Part shown: in pieces, positions 1 to 11,031 of the stretch
Position numbering within the stretch: position 1 is the stretch's first letter
Layout of the letters: every line of letters starts with the position of its first letter
NCBI GenBank assembly: GCA_026686845.1
Contig: JAIVEN010000026.1
Span: 20,806,001-20,870,000, forward strand
Length of the DNA stretch: 64,000 bases
Direction: 5' to 3'
Source of the DNA: Adenanthera pavonina
Taxonomy: Eukaryota; Streptophyta; Magnoliopsida; Fabales; Fabaceae
The notes under the pieces: generated by a model
What the model saw: only the letters and a program-made list of their open reading frames with translations
Database searches by the model: none
What the model was told of the DNA's origin: nothing
Made by a program: the position numbers and the translations under genes

Positions 1-1748
1 GAAACAATACCAACAACAGGCCTCCTGGTTTCAATGGAGAACATTATGGGTATTGGAAGATGAGGATGCATGTTTACCTTCAATCCATTGATCTGGATAT
101 TTGGTGGGTCATCCAGAAGAGAGATTTTGTTCCGATGAAACTATAAGACGATAGGAAATACGGAGATAAACCTGAAGAGGAATGGAACGAGGAGGATAAG
201 AGAAGGGTCGTTCTCAACTTTAAAGCTAAACACTGTCTGGTCAGTGCTCTTAATCAAGATGAGTTCTACAAAGTGTCTTAATGTACAGTAGCTAAAGGCA
301 TGTGGGACACTTTGGAGATCGCTCATGAAGGGACAATCAGCGTGAGAGAAAATAAGCTGAATACGTGCATTAGAGAATATGAAAGCTTCAAGATGAAAGA
401 GGGTTAGAATATTAAGGATCTGCAGAAGAGGTTCACCGTAATTGTGATTCAGCTAAAGAGCCTTGGAAATGAATACACCCAATCTGAGAAAGTCAAAAAG
501 ATTCTTAGAGCTTTACCCATTGAGTGGCAACCGAAGGTGTCTGCAATAGAGGAAGCTAAGGGGAAATCTATGACATCTGTGACAGCCCTCTTTGGGAGTT
601 TTGAAGAATATGAAAGGAAGCTGAAGGCTCTAAGGAATCTACTTCATCTGACAAGAAGAAGAAGAGTTTGGCTCTCAAAGTAGAATCAGATGATGATAAT
701 GATTTAGAGGAGGATGCTGAGCTAGATGAAGAAATGATGGTCATGCTAGTGAGGAAATTTGGCAAAATGTATGGGAAGAAGAAATTCAGAAGATTTGCAA
801 AGAAAGATGGAGTCACCAGCAGCAAAAAAGAAAACCAAGACCCCATCATATGCTATGAATGTAAGAAACCTGGACATATCAAATAGGAATGTCCTTTGCT
901 GAGTATGAAACAAGGGAAAGACAAAAAGGCTGACAAAGGGAAAAAGAAGAAAGCTTTCACATCCTCTATCTGGGGAGATAGTTCAAAAGAAGAGGAAGTA
1001 GCAAGAGATGATGAAATTGATAACTTTGTCTGATGGCTCAAGAGGTTATAGAGAAGGAGAAGAATCACAATTGAGACAGTGACATTGATTCTGAGGTAAA
1101 TAACTCTAACCCTTCTTACAAAGAACTACATGATGCATTTAATGAACTGATGACTGAATTTGTCAAAGTGTCCAAACAACTGAATCAAGCTAAAAGGCAA
1201 ATACACAAGCTTGAAAGTGAGTCTCATACATCTTGCACTGCTCCATAGTTTTCTTCTTCCCCCACCTCTGTTTGTCTCTCATGCATTGAGTTGAGAGATA
1301 AGAATAATTATCTCCACAAGACTCTGACCAAACTCACTAGAGGTGAGGACATGCTAAAAGTATTACTGGGAAACCAAATTGTAAGTCAGAACAAAACTGG
1401 TCTGGGAAACGACCCATGTGTGGTCAAGGAAAAATTGAAAACTAAGAAACAAACCTTTACCTAAAAAACTTTGTGCATGCTAATAGCCTTAAAACAACTT
1501 AGAACATAGAGTCATTCCCAGCTCCTAGAAATCAAAAGAATAAATATTATAGTCATTATTTCAGACATGCATCTCTTTCCTCTAGCCCTTTCTCCACTTG
1601 CCACTTCTGTAACAAGAAGGGTCATATGTCCTCCAACTGTATATTTTGGAAGGAAAGAAGTGGCAATGGGATGAAATGGGTTCCCAAGGATTCCTCCACT
1701 AATAAGAAAGGACCCAAAAAAATATGGGTACCTGAGAGAAAGAACTGA
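1..1748 (+). pseudogene. gag: Element A gag, degenerate (capsid and two CCHC zinc knuckles)
   Basis: Gag would coat the element RNA and form the virus-like particle. The reading frame starts before the window (frame 3) and shows the copia UBN2-type gag core, for example RPPGFNGEHYGYWKMRMH near positions 20-75 and ILRALPIEWQPKV near 510. Stops occur at 144, 279 and 405. A frameshift at about 635-660 moves the frame to frame 2. A first zinc knuckle CYECKKPGH lies at about 850-895, interrupted by TAG at 884 where the relative in element C has Trp. A Lys- and acid-rich region follows, with a further stop near 1032. A second knuckle CHFCNKKGH lies near 1600-1640. The gag frame ends with TGA at 1746-1748. 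Element C (52514-54313) is the intact relative used for comparison. Confidence 0.9.
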
Positions 1749-1759
1749 AACTTGTTTTA

Positions 1760-3401
1760 CAGGTGTGTCTCAAGGCCAAGAAAAGCAACAAATGGTACAT
1801 GGACAGTGCTTGTTCAAGACACATGACTGGAGACAAAGAAAATTCATTGTGCTGAGAGATAAAGGAGGAAAGGTTACTTTCGGTGGTAACCAGTCAAGCA
1901 AGATAGTTGGAATTATAATTGTTGGAAGAAATCCATAAACATCAATTGAATAAGTCTTGTTCATGATAGGACTCAATCACAACCTATTAAGTGTGAGCCA
2001 AACCTGTGATCGAGGCAATTGGGTTCTATTCGATTCCAACTATTGCCTAGTCATCAGAAAAAGCAACCGTAAAGTGATTCTCAAGGCAGAAAGACATGGT
2101 AACTATTATACTATTGATTTAGATGAATTACCTTCTCTAGACTTTATATGCTTAATAAGTGAAAATGATGATAGTTGGCTATGGCAAAGGAGACTAGCAC
2201 ATGTTAGCATGCATCAATTAAATAAACTCATTAAAAATGAACTTGTTCTTGGTCTATTGAACATTAAGTTTGAAAAGGATAGAGAATGTGATGCTTGTCT
2301 TAAAGGGAAATAGACAAAGTCCTCATTCAATACCAAAAACATTGTTTCTACAATAAGACCTCTGCAATTACTTCACATGGATTTGATAAGTCCTAATTAT
2401 CCTAAAAGTATAAGTGGAAACTTGTATGTACTTGTTATGGTAGATGATTATTCTAGGTTTACCTGGACTTTATTTCTTCCTTCTAAAGATGAAACATATG
2501 ATGCTTTTTTGATCTTAGCCAAGAAAATCCAAAATGAGAAAGGTTGCTTTATTGTATGTATTAGAACAGATCATGGTGGAGAATATGAGAATGCCAAATT
2601 TGCTGACTACTGTGATGAAAATGGAGTGGAGTACAACTTCTCAGCCCCAAGAACTCCTTAACAGAATGGAGTGGTGGAGAGAAAGAATAGAGTGTTAGAG
2701 GAGATGGCTCATGCAATGCTGAATAAAAAAGGATTGTCTAAATAATTATGGGCTGATGCAGTAAGCACAGCATGCTACTTGATGAATAAAGCATATATCA
2801 GACCCATGCTAGGAAAGACTCCATATGAGCTGTACAAAGGAAGGAAGTCTAACCTCTCTCATCTTCATGTCTTTAGATGCACTTGCTATGCCCACAACAA
2901 CAACATAGATAATCTGGGAAGTTTGATGTCAAATTAGATGAAGGTATATTTCTTGACTATTCAAATAGAAGTAAAGCATATAGGGTGTTCAACAAGAAGT
3001 CTGGAACTATTGAAGAATCTGTGCATGTTGTATTTCTTGAAAATGAAACTATGTCTAAGCATGCTAAAGATGAGGATAATATCATTTCCAACTTCAAGAA
3101 TTTGAATATATTAGTAGAAAATAAAATTGAACCTCTTAAAGTATCTGAATCTACTGATGTAGAGGAAGATATTTAGGAGAAAGATAATGAATGTGAAATA
3201 AATGAGGAAGTATCTCAAGAACTCCCTAGAGCTTGGAGATATCAAAGGAATCATCCAGTTGATCAAGTTATTGCGGATGTTTAAGAGAAAGTTAAAACCA
3301 AAAAACAACTTAGGGATCAAATGAATAATTGTGCATTTATTTATCAAATTGAACCTAATTGTACTGAAGCGGCTTTAACTGATGAATATTAGGTTTTAGC
3401 T
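1760..3401 (+). pseudogene. pol: Element A pol, protease and integrase part, degenerate
   Basis: The pol frame opens at CAG 1760, 11 nt after the gag stop and in the -1 frame relative to gag. The aspartic protease is recognised by WYMDSACSRHMTG at about 1790-1830. The GAG-pre-integrase zinc region (2150-2313) has lost its first His: LWQRRLAH where element C has LWHRRLAH; the CDAC pair is present. Integrase core residues follow: HMDLI near 2370 and RTDHGGEYEN near 2565. Further stops include positions near 1936, 1950, 2311 and TAA at 2659-2661. Beyond 2660 the ERKNR block and the copia motif HLHVF (about 2860) are readable, then frameshifts near 2910-2940. A linker at 2985-3176 matches the integrase-RT linker of B and C. 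Confidence 0.88.
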
Positions 3402-4884
3402 ATGCAAGAAGAACTTAATCAATTTGAAAGAAGTCAACTTTGGGATTTAGTGCCTAAGCCTAAAAACCATCGTATTATTGGAACCAAATGGGTGTTTAAG
3501 AACAAACTTGATGAATCAGGAACAATAATAAGGAATAAAGTTAGATTAGTGGCTAAAGGATATAATCAGGAAGAAGGTATTGAATATGAGGAAGCTTTTG
3601 CTCCTGTTTCAAGATTGGAAGCAATAAGGATTCTTTTAGCCTATGCTTGCATGAAAGATATTGTGTTGTATCAAATGGATGTGAAAAGTGTTTTTCTGAA
3701 TGGGTATATCATGGAAGAGGTCTATGTTGATCATCCTTTAGGTTTTGAGGACTCAACTAAGCCAAATCATGTATATAAACTAAAGAAAAGTTTATATGGG
3801 TTAAAACAGGCTCCTAGAGCATGGTATGAGAGACTGAATAATTTTCTGATTGAAAAAGATTTTAAAAGAGGAAAAGTTGATACAATCTTGTTCACTAAAA
3901 GAGAAAATAAAGATTTACTTATTGTACAAATTTATATTTATGACATTATATTTAGTGCTACTAATGAATCTTTGTGCAAGAACTTTTCTGAGTTAATGCA
4001 GAGTATGTTTGAGATGTCGATGATAGGTGAGCTGAACTTTTTTCTTGGATTGCAAATCAAACAATGTGATGATGGCATCTTTCTCAATCAATCAAAATAC
4101 CTCAAGGAGCTACTAAAGAAGTTTGGAATGGAACATTCTAAACCTATGGGAACCCTTATGGCCTCTGCAACTAAGCTTGACATGGATGAGGAAGGAAAAC
4201 TCTTTCATATAACTTAATATAGGAGAATGATTGGTTCCTTGTTGTATTTAACTACTAGTAAACCTAACATCATGTTTAGTGTCTATATGTGTGCTAGGTT
4301 CCAATCATGTCCCAAAGAGTCCCATGCAATAGCTGTAAAGAGGATTTTCAGATACTTGCTGGGTACATCTCAAATGAGACTTTGGTATCCAAATGACATT
4401 GGAGAAGAGCTCATAAGTTATACAGATGCATATTTTACTGGATCCAAAACTGATAGAAAGAGCACAAGTGGAACATGCCAATTTCTGGGAGGCTCTCTAG
4501 TGTCATGGTTTAGTAAAAAGCAAAATAGTGTAGCACTCTCCACAGCTGAAGCAGAGTATGTAGCAGTAAGGAGTTGCTGTGCGCAAGTCCTTTGGATGAA
4601 GCAACAACTTGAAGGTCTTGAGATTGAGATGAAGGAAATCCCAATAAGGTGTAATAATCAAAATGCCATCAACATTTCAAAGAATCCTGTTATGCATTTA
4701 AGGACAAAACACATTGAAGTAAGACATCACTTCATAAGAGATCATGTTTTGAAAGGTGATGTCAAGCTGGACTTTGTTCCTACTGAAGATCAACTTGCTG
4801 ACTTCTTGACAAAGCCACTTGCAAGAGATAAACATGAATAAATTAGAAGAGAATTAGGAATGGTAAATCCCAATGAATTATACG
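3402..4884 (+). pseudogene. pol: Element A pol, reverse transcriptase and RNase H part, degenerate
   Basis: Reverse transcriptase of the copia type (RVT_2) is read from AMQEELNQFERSQLWDL at 3400 onward. Motif A is present as QMDVKSVFLNG (about 3670-3710). The catalytic YxDD box is altered: codons 3933-3944 read Y-I-Y-D, so the first catalytic Asp is Tyr. A TAA at 4215-4217 splits RT from the C-terminal part and RNase H (4227-4841). In RNase H the TDAYF block keeps the first Asp. The AEAEY glutamate is kept. The later CDN Asp is Asn (CNNQNAI near 4650). TAA at 4839 cuts the last codons; the homologous pol tail RRELGMVNPNEL runs to about 4884. The enzyme would be inactive even without the stops. 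Confidence 0.9.
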
Positions 4885-5847
4885 TATTTTCTGAAATCCT
4901 TCTTTAGATTATAATTCAGTTAATAATTATACTAACTTAAGCATCAAAATATCTAGAAGTTTGTTTTGTAGGTACCTCTTGAATTGAAATATTCAAAATC
5001 TGATGAAATGAAGTATCCTGCATGTTAGAATGAAGCTATGATGAAAAGAAAAGGCTTATGGGGATAACACGGCTATCAGTACGTGTTTATGAGCTTTTTA
5101 AATTTGGTTATCTGCATAATCTCATAGTCTTATGTTGAAAATGTGTTGATTTTCTAGTGTGGATAGTCTCTGTATTTGAGGTTATTCACATAAGGTATGA
5201 AGATTTTCATGAAAATGAGACCTTTTGTGAACCTCGAAGCCTCTGGGGAACTCGATATTCGGATAAGGTCTCTACCTTATGCGCATAAGCTACCTTGTTT
5301 ACTCCTTTGTATGTGTATTGTGTGATTCGATTTTAGGATAACCTGCTTACCTTATCTGCATAACGTTACTTCCAGAGAAGAAGTTCCCAAAGTGAGAATG
5401 TTATCTGCATAAGATAACAAAGTTATCCGTATAACCTGCTCTGTGCAATACTTTTTGTGTGCCTTTTGTGAAATCTCTTTTCATGATAACATGGTATGCT
5501 TGTCTGAATAACTCCTCTCTTCTCCCCCGTATCTCAAGTTGGTTATACGACAACCTAAGGACCTTATTTTTCATAACCTAGTAGTCTGTGGCTTGTCTTA
5601 CATTTCCTAAAGCTCGTTATCCGCATAACCTCCATAGGTTATGCGCATAACCTCGAGACTATGTATAGGATTCTCTAATTTTTCAGCAAAACCTTGTGCG
5701 GAAAACTTAACCCTATCCTGAAAACCTCTAATCATACTCCTTAAAGTTCCAAAATCTCCAAAATACCATCCATTTTCCTGCTCTCAAGACCCTTTTTGAG
5801 CAATTCTAAACTACTTTTATCTTCCCAAATCATTTGGAATCACTGAT
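4885..5847 (+). other. Element A spacer between pol and ORF3, with palindromic motif copies
   Basis: No open reading frame of note. The stretch holds repeated variants of the family motif GGTTATCCGCATAACC, for instance near 5095, 5275, 5340-5365, 5400-5435 and a close pair at about 5617-5655. The same motif is the core of the 75-bp repeat in the 3' LTR of this element. A TATA-like or other promoter for ORF3 was not identified with confidence. Confidence 0.7.
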
Positions 5848-7605
5848 ATGGCAAAGACTAAGGGTGGCAATCAAAGTGAACGACCACAGTGCAACATGAA
5901 GTTCAAATATGCTTCAAAATCACAAAGTCAAGGGAAGGGAAAAGCTGAATATGAGCCGAGTAATCCGACAAAGAAGCCCAGACACCAAAGCCAAAGGGAA
6001 TTCCAGAATCTAAACCTCAGGGTGACACTTACGTAAGTTCTTATGCTACTGAGTCTGAGGAAGCTTAAGAAACATAAGGTAATCAAACCTCACTTTGTTG
6101 TGTGGAGTAAGACTGAGAAAGAGATGGGTTGCCCTACACCTTGAATTGTTGTGTGAAATTCTAAGTCTGCACACTGGAGGAATAAGGGTGAACATTGAGA
6201 ATTCAAAGTATCCCCTTGAAAATGAAGCTGTAAATGAGGACAATGGAGATGAAGCCAATTACAAATGGAGCACAATAGTCTCAAGACTGCTTAGGAAAAG
6301 ACAAAATGTGCCTTTTGAAGGGAAAATTGCCCCAACTCTTCTGATTGTTGAGAATAGGATTCTCCACTACATTGTCTCTCGCATGTTCTTCAACAAGAGG
6401 GGAGGCTTCAACTATTTGTCCAGAAGAGAATTCCAGTGAATGTGGTGGATATCATTCTACAGAGGATATGGAAGGCAAGGACCTACAGACAGGTCTCACA
6501 GTTGTCATTTGGGCATATTATCATCAAGGTTCTGAAATTTCACTACATCATGCATCTTGAGGGAGGGTCTGCACTACTTCCAGAAGAATTAAGTGAGAAA
6601 GTCTTACAGAAGATGGGGATGAGCTTGGAGAATGGCAAATGGGTTGACAAGAAGAGGGGTCCTAAAGAAGGGTCTGAGTCCACAGCTGCCTCAAAGAGTC
6701 TTACAATTGGTGATTCCAGTTCCTTTCCATCCATACCCTCTGAACCACCTCAATCCATGCAACCTGAGCCTTATATACCCTCTCCCACTCAGAGCAAACT
6801 TGATGAAATCCCAGCCACTGACCTTCCTACTCCCTCAAACATTCCTACCCTGTACCAAAATGTGTTCCAGATTCCCATGGCCACCAGGAAAGAGCATAGA
6901 AAAGACACGATTAATCTTGGGTATCTCATTGCTGAGATGCAGGAGAAATTTGAGACTAAATTTGAAAGTCTCACCCAAGAAGTGAAACTCCTGCATGAGC
7001 AACTTGCTTCTGGTATTCCTTAGCCTTCCTCTTCCCCAATCCAACCACCACCTCCCACTTACACTGAACCACCTGCTTTTGCACAATCACCTGCCCTATC
7101 AGAGAACCTATGTCCTAACCTGGACTATGGTCTTAAGGAAAAAGTTGTTCATGATTCAAGCAGAGCCTTAGTTCTCTTACCTGAAGGTGATTTCATTCAC
7201 CAAATCTATCTTCATCACTAAAGACAAGAGCTTAATGCTCTCTTTCCTCCTCTCCCTAACCCTGTCTTCTTTGAAGACATCAGTTATCTTGCTAAGGCTG
7301 CTGTGCAGGAAATCTTCACACTTGCCTCTAATTCTGAACCCTCTCCTGCACCGCTTCCCACTGTCTCACCTCCACCTGTGATGCCTGATATTCAGTACAT
7401 TCCCGTGTTTCCTTTTGTTCCTCCTGTTACTGCAAGTGTGCCACTTCGGCCTGTCCCAGTGTCCACTGTTCCAGCCCAACCTTCACCCTTTTTCTATATT
7501 TGGATGAAAGACTTCAAACAATTAGGGAATGGAAGGCCAAGCTTGATCAGGACATTGCCAGGATGGATACGAGTGTTGCTCAAATCCCCTCTGTTGTTGA
7601 TGACT

Positions 7606-7617
7606 AAAAGGGGGAGA
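7606..7617 (+). promoter_or_regulatory. Second polypurine tract inside ORF3 of element A
   Basis: AAAAGGGGGAGA inside the ORF3 C-terminal coding stretch matches the true polypurine tract at 8071-8083 in its purine run. It encodes the Lys-Gly-Gly-Glu-Lys stretch that corresponds to an Asp-Asp-x-Lys-Lys-Gly-Glu-Lys stretch in element C. It could prime additional plus-strand synthesis; that role is inference. Confidence 0.55.
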
Positions 7618-7692
7618 AAGAAGAGACAGAAAAGGATAAGGAGAAAGAAGAGACAGAAAAGGATAAGGAGAAAGAAGAGACAGAAAAGGAAG
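7614..7692 (+). repeat. 27-bp tandem repeat (about 2.9 copies) in ORF3
   Basis: Units begin at 7614, 7641 and 7668 with gagaaagaagagacag. The period of 27 bp equals 9 codons, so copy-number change would keep the reading frame, giving a repeated Lys/Glu-rich peptide. The array lies directly after the internal polypurine tract. Confidence 0.9.
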
Positions 7693-8070
7693 AAAAGGAA
7701 GAGAAAGGAGAAGAAAAAGAGAAAATCTAAGAAAAAGAAGAAGTCCACTCCTTCACAGAAGAAATCTAAGGAGAACGAGACTTAACCTATTTTGCTGCTG
7801 TGTGTTAATGTCTTGTTGTTTTATTTTAGTTAGTTTACTATGATTTTTCCTATGTACTTGTAATAAATATTTATAATACAATGTATTTCTTTCTATTATC
7901 CTTGTTTATCCTTGATGTTCTCCTTCTGTGAACTTCACTTTTTCTTGGTGTTCCTAGTTCTAGAAATGTGCACTACATTATTTGACTTTATTTAAACTCT
8001 ACACATGTTGAGGGGGAGCTTCAGGCAAACCCAAGTACTAACAATAAGTTTAAGTTGTTTTGTCGTCATC

Positions 8071-8083
8071 AAAAAGGGGGAGA
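8071..8083 (+). promoter_or_regulatory. Polypurine tract of element A
   Basis: AAAAAGGGGGAGA ends exactly where the LTR begins (TGTT at 8084). This is the expected primer site for plus-strand DNA synthesis. Confidence 0.92.
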
Positions 8084-8731
8084 TGTTAATTCAGATGTTT
8101 TGAAGATTCTAAAACAAATGAGCTTGAAATATCCAATATCAAAGGAACACAAGTGAAATGAAGAACAAAGTTTGAGTTTCCTGTTGATTGAAGAGCTGTT
8201 TCACATACTTAAGGAAATTATCTGTAAAAGAAGGTAGTTGAGCTTTGAATTTCAATTAACCCAATATTAAATGAGATGACTAATTGAATGATTAATTATT
8301 AGCTCATATTTCAAAATGATTTTTATGAAAAGAAGTATCTCATGAGGATAAAGCTTCAATGTCAAAATAATTCTAAGTATTCAATTGGTTTTCATGAACA
8401 TGTTTTAGTTTATGGAGATAGTTTCTAAGTGTTTACCATGTTTTTAAGAATATATTTTTCCTTATTAGCATAACCAATGAAGGTTATGGGGATAAAGACT
8501 TAATCTCAAAGCTTTTCCAAAGTCCATTCTTCAATTTCATGAAAAGGGATTGAGGTTATTCGCATAACATAGCTTGAAGACTAAGTTCTCAAGAGGTTAT
8601 CCTGATAAGGTAGGGACCTTATTCACATAACAAAGTGAACAATGAAGAAAAGTGGTACTGTGTAGCCCGTCATTCGCATAACCTAGGGAGGTTATCCATA
8701 TAACGTGTGTCACAGAGCACTTGGACTCCTT

Positions 8732-9106
8732 GGGTAAACAGGTTATCCGCATAACCAAGGGAGGTTATCCGCATAACCTATATTTCAGAATATTTAAACT
8801 TTCCTCGGGTAAACAGGTTATCCGCATAACCAAGGGAGGTTATCCGCATAACCTATATTTTAGAATACTTGAACTTTCCTCAGGTAAACAGGTTATCCAC
8901 ATAACTAAGGAAGGTTATCCATATAACCTATATTTCATAATACTTGAACTTTCCTCGGGTAAATAGATTATTCGCTTAACCAACGGAGGTTATCTGCATA
9001 ACCTATATTTCAAAATACTTGAATTTTCCTCGGGTAAACAGGTTATCCGCACAACCTTGGGAGGTTATCCTAATAACCTAAGTTTCACAAAAACTCAGTT
9101 TGAGGA
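8732..9106 (+). repeat. Five 75-bp tandem repeats with paired palindromes
   Basis: Units start at 8732, 8807, 8882, 8957 and 9032, each opening with (g/a)GGTAAAyAG. Every unit has two copies of the palindrome GGTTATCCGCATAACC or a 1-4 base variant. The exact 75-bp spacing in all five units indicates recent amplification. Further isolated palindromes lie at about 8480-8710 and 9190-9300. Confidence 0.93.
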
Positions 9107-9390
9107 AAACTTAATGTTGTCCTAATAATTTAGCGGGTTTTCAGAAAAATGATTTTGAGCTAAAACTTAGTCATTTTGGGTAGTACATTATCCGTATAAC
9201 CTAGATAGGCTATTTGCATAATGAAAAAATCTACGTTGAAAACAAAGGCAAATAGTTACCTGTTATTCGTTTAACCAAAGGAGGTTATCTGCATAACCTC
9301 TGTCGGATGCATTTAATGTTGTAAGTGAATGGCTATTTTACTGAGAGTAAGGCTAATCTTTGTTTCTAACAGATAGTTCTACCCCAAGAC

Positions 9391-9398
9391 TATAAATA
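9391..9398 (+). promoter_or_regulatory. TATA box of element A LTR
   Basis: TATAAATA followed by a CTCATTTAAGTTCTTGGGTAA block. The same TATA-plus-block arrangement recurs in the other Sirevirus-like LTRs of the window, supporting it as the core promoter. Confidence 0.75.
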
Positions 9399-9934
9399 GA
9401 ACCTCATTTAAGTTCTTGGGTAATGAGAAAACTAATATATATGCTAAAACTTTGCTGATTCATTTAGTGATTCATTCAAAGCTTACCTACCCTCTATTTT
9501 GCTCATTCATTGTATCTCAACTTTCATATCTACTCTTTTGAGAGAGTTTTCATTCTGTAAACATCTACACACTTGTAGCGAGTACTTAGTGTGAGATTAT
9601 ACTAAGGGAGATAGTCTTACTCTTGAGTAAGAAGAATGAGAGAACTTGTTTCAGTCCAAAGTTCGGGCTGGTATTGTACTGCGGTCATTGCAAGAACCCA
9701 TTCAAATCTTGCAAGAGATAGTGGAAAATCCTAAGTGGTGGGTTGGGGACTGGACATAGATCAAGTGGAATAGAACGAACTAGGATAAACTACTGAGTCT
9801 TCTTTCGTTTACTCTTTATTTTTTATACTCTATTTTCTGTAATCTTTTAGTATTACTATTGCATTTCATCTTTGGAGAAAAATTTCAATCTTCCCAATTC
9901 ACCCCCCTCTTTTGGAAAGCCAGCTGAACTAACA

Positions 9935-10204
9935 TCGAAAGCCATTGAATCCTATGTCAAACCCAAATTCATGAAACAAAAATATTATCTGCATTGCTTT
10001 CTTTCTGCATCACAATCTAGAAGTCCCTTTATCACTTGCCACTTTTATAACAAGAAGGGATATATCTCCAGTTCATGTTGGTTAAAGAAAAATAGACTTG
10101 GTAGGAAGGTAAAATGGGTTCCTAAAGGTACATCTATATCTAGGAAGAATGCCACTAATAGAAAAGGACCCAAATAGATTTGGGTACCTAAAAAGAAAAA
10201 CTGA
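9935..10204 (+). pseudogene. gag: Element B gag, C-terminal fragment
   Basis: Resumes mid-gag directly after the LTR of element A. It shows QKYYLHCFLSASQSRSPF and the second zinc knuckle, where CHFYNKKGY replaces the CHFCNKKGH seen in A and C, so one Cys and the His are lost. TAG at about 10174 precedes the WVPKKKN tail, and the frame closes with TGA at 10202-10204. Element B belongs to the same Sirevirus-like group as A and C. Its 5' part lies to the left of the window, beyond element A. Confidence 0.88.
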
Positions 10205-10215
10205 ACTTTGTTTTG

Positions 10216-11031
10216 CAGGTTTGTCTTAGAGCGAGCAAAAGCAACAAATGGTATATGGACAACGCATGCTCAAGACATATGACTGGTGATAAGGAGAAGT
10301 TCATCACTCTTAGAGACAAGAAAGGAAGAAATGTGACCTTTGGAGGTGACCAATATGGCAGAATAGTTGGCATCAACATCGTAGGCAAAAATCCTGAAAC
10401 ATCCATAGAAGAGGTGTTGTTTGTGATTGGCCTTAACCACAACTTGCTAAGTGTGAGTCAGACATATGACAAAGGGAATTGGGTACTATTTGACACAAAG
10501 TTCGGCCAGGTCATTCCAAAAAGTGATCACAAAGTTGTCCTCAGAGTTTAAAGGGACGGTAACTACTATACAATTGATCTAGATGAACTTTCTTCTTTAG
10601 ATTCCGTATGTTTAATTAGTAAAGATAATGAAAATTGGCTGTGGCGTAGAAGACTAGCCCATGTTAACAAGAACCAACTGACCAAATTAATTAAGAATGA
10701 ATTAGTCATTGGATTACCAAAAATTTCTTTTGAAAAAGATAGAGAATGTAATGCATGCCTCAAGGGGAAACAAACTAAATCATCTTTCAAACCTAAAAAT
10801 GTAATCATTACATCTAGACCACTACAATTACTATTTATGAACTTGATAGGTCCATCTAGAGTAAAATGTATCAGTGGAAATTTGTACGTGCTTGTAGTTG
10901 TAGATGATTATTCTAGATTTACTTGGACTTTGTTTCTTTCCTCCAAAGATGAGACTTTTGATGCATTTGTAACCTTAGCCAAGAAAGTGCAAAATGAGAA
11001 AGGTATTTCTATTATGTCTATCATGTCTGAT
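10216..11031 (+). pseudogene. pol: Element B pol, protease to integrase, first fragment
   Basis: Pol opens at CAG 10216, 11 nt after the gag TGA and in the -1 frame. Protease WYMDNACSRHMTG is readable with its Asp. A TAA stop lies at about 10549. The integrase zinc region has lost its first His (LWRRRLAH) but keeps the Cys pair (CNAC). The first catalytic Asp of the core appears as Asn (FMNLIGPS near 10838 versus HMDLIGPS in C). The frame breaks off at 11031 inside the SDHGG motif, where the isolated LTR 11032-14144 is inserted; the rest of the motif resumes at 14146. Confidence 0.9.

Larger units (their letters stand above)
5848..7785 (+). pseudogene. Element A ORF3 (Sirevirus accessory, env-like ORF), broken
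   Basis: Homologous to the ORF3 of element C (46162-48378): a basic, Lys/Ser-rich N-terminus (MAKTKGGNQ at 5848), a central block with the shared motif RILHYIVSR (about 6355-6385), a Pro/Ser-rich middle (6700-7500), a heptad-like segment EMQEKFETKFESLTQEVKLL (about 6930-6990) and a Lys/Glu-rich C-terminus. The central block resembles the Pfam 'putative plant transposon protein' family. In Sireviruses this position is often called env-like, but I see no signal peptide, membrane segment or cleavage site here. Frame changes near 6035-6100, 6440, 7020-7300 and 7600 break it. Function unknown. Confidence 0.75.
1..9934 (+). mobile_element. Element A: Sirevirus-like Ty1/copia retrotransposon, 5' end outside window
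   Basis: The order gag, protease, integrase, RT, RNase H, spacer, ORF3, polypurine tract and 3' LTR is read on the plus strand. Integrase before RT defines Ty1/copia, and an additional long ORF downstream of pol together with a 1.85-kb LTR fits the Sirevirus lineage. The 5' LTR and the first codons of gag lie before position 1. At the right end the LTR finishes with TAACA at 9934, and the following bases resume the gag of another element (B), so A inserted into B. The expected 5-bp target duplication would be tcgaa (9935-9939), but the left copy is off the window. All three coding blocks contain stops and frameshifts, so this copy is dead. Confidence 0.9.
8084..9934 (+). repeat. 3' LTR of element A (1851 bp)
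   Basis: Begins TGTTAATTCAG immediately after the polypurine tract and ends CTGAACTAACA, the TG...CA ends of an LTR. It carries a tandem 75-bp palindrome-rich array (8732-9106), a TATA box at 9391 and, at its 3' end, the AATTCACCCCCCTCTT segment shared with the other Sirevirus-like LTRs of the window. An apparent 81-codon frame at 8721-8966 is only the 75-bp repeat read as 25 codons. Confidence 0.92.

Noticed and set aside
8721..8966. 81-codon frame with three repeats of a 25-residue unit
   Set aside because: It is the 75-bp LTR tandem repeat read in frame (75 = 25 codons).
8732..9106. Possible CRISPR-like array of regular repeats
   Set aside because: Units are contiguous 75-bp tandem copies with no unique spacers, in a plant LTR.
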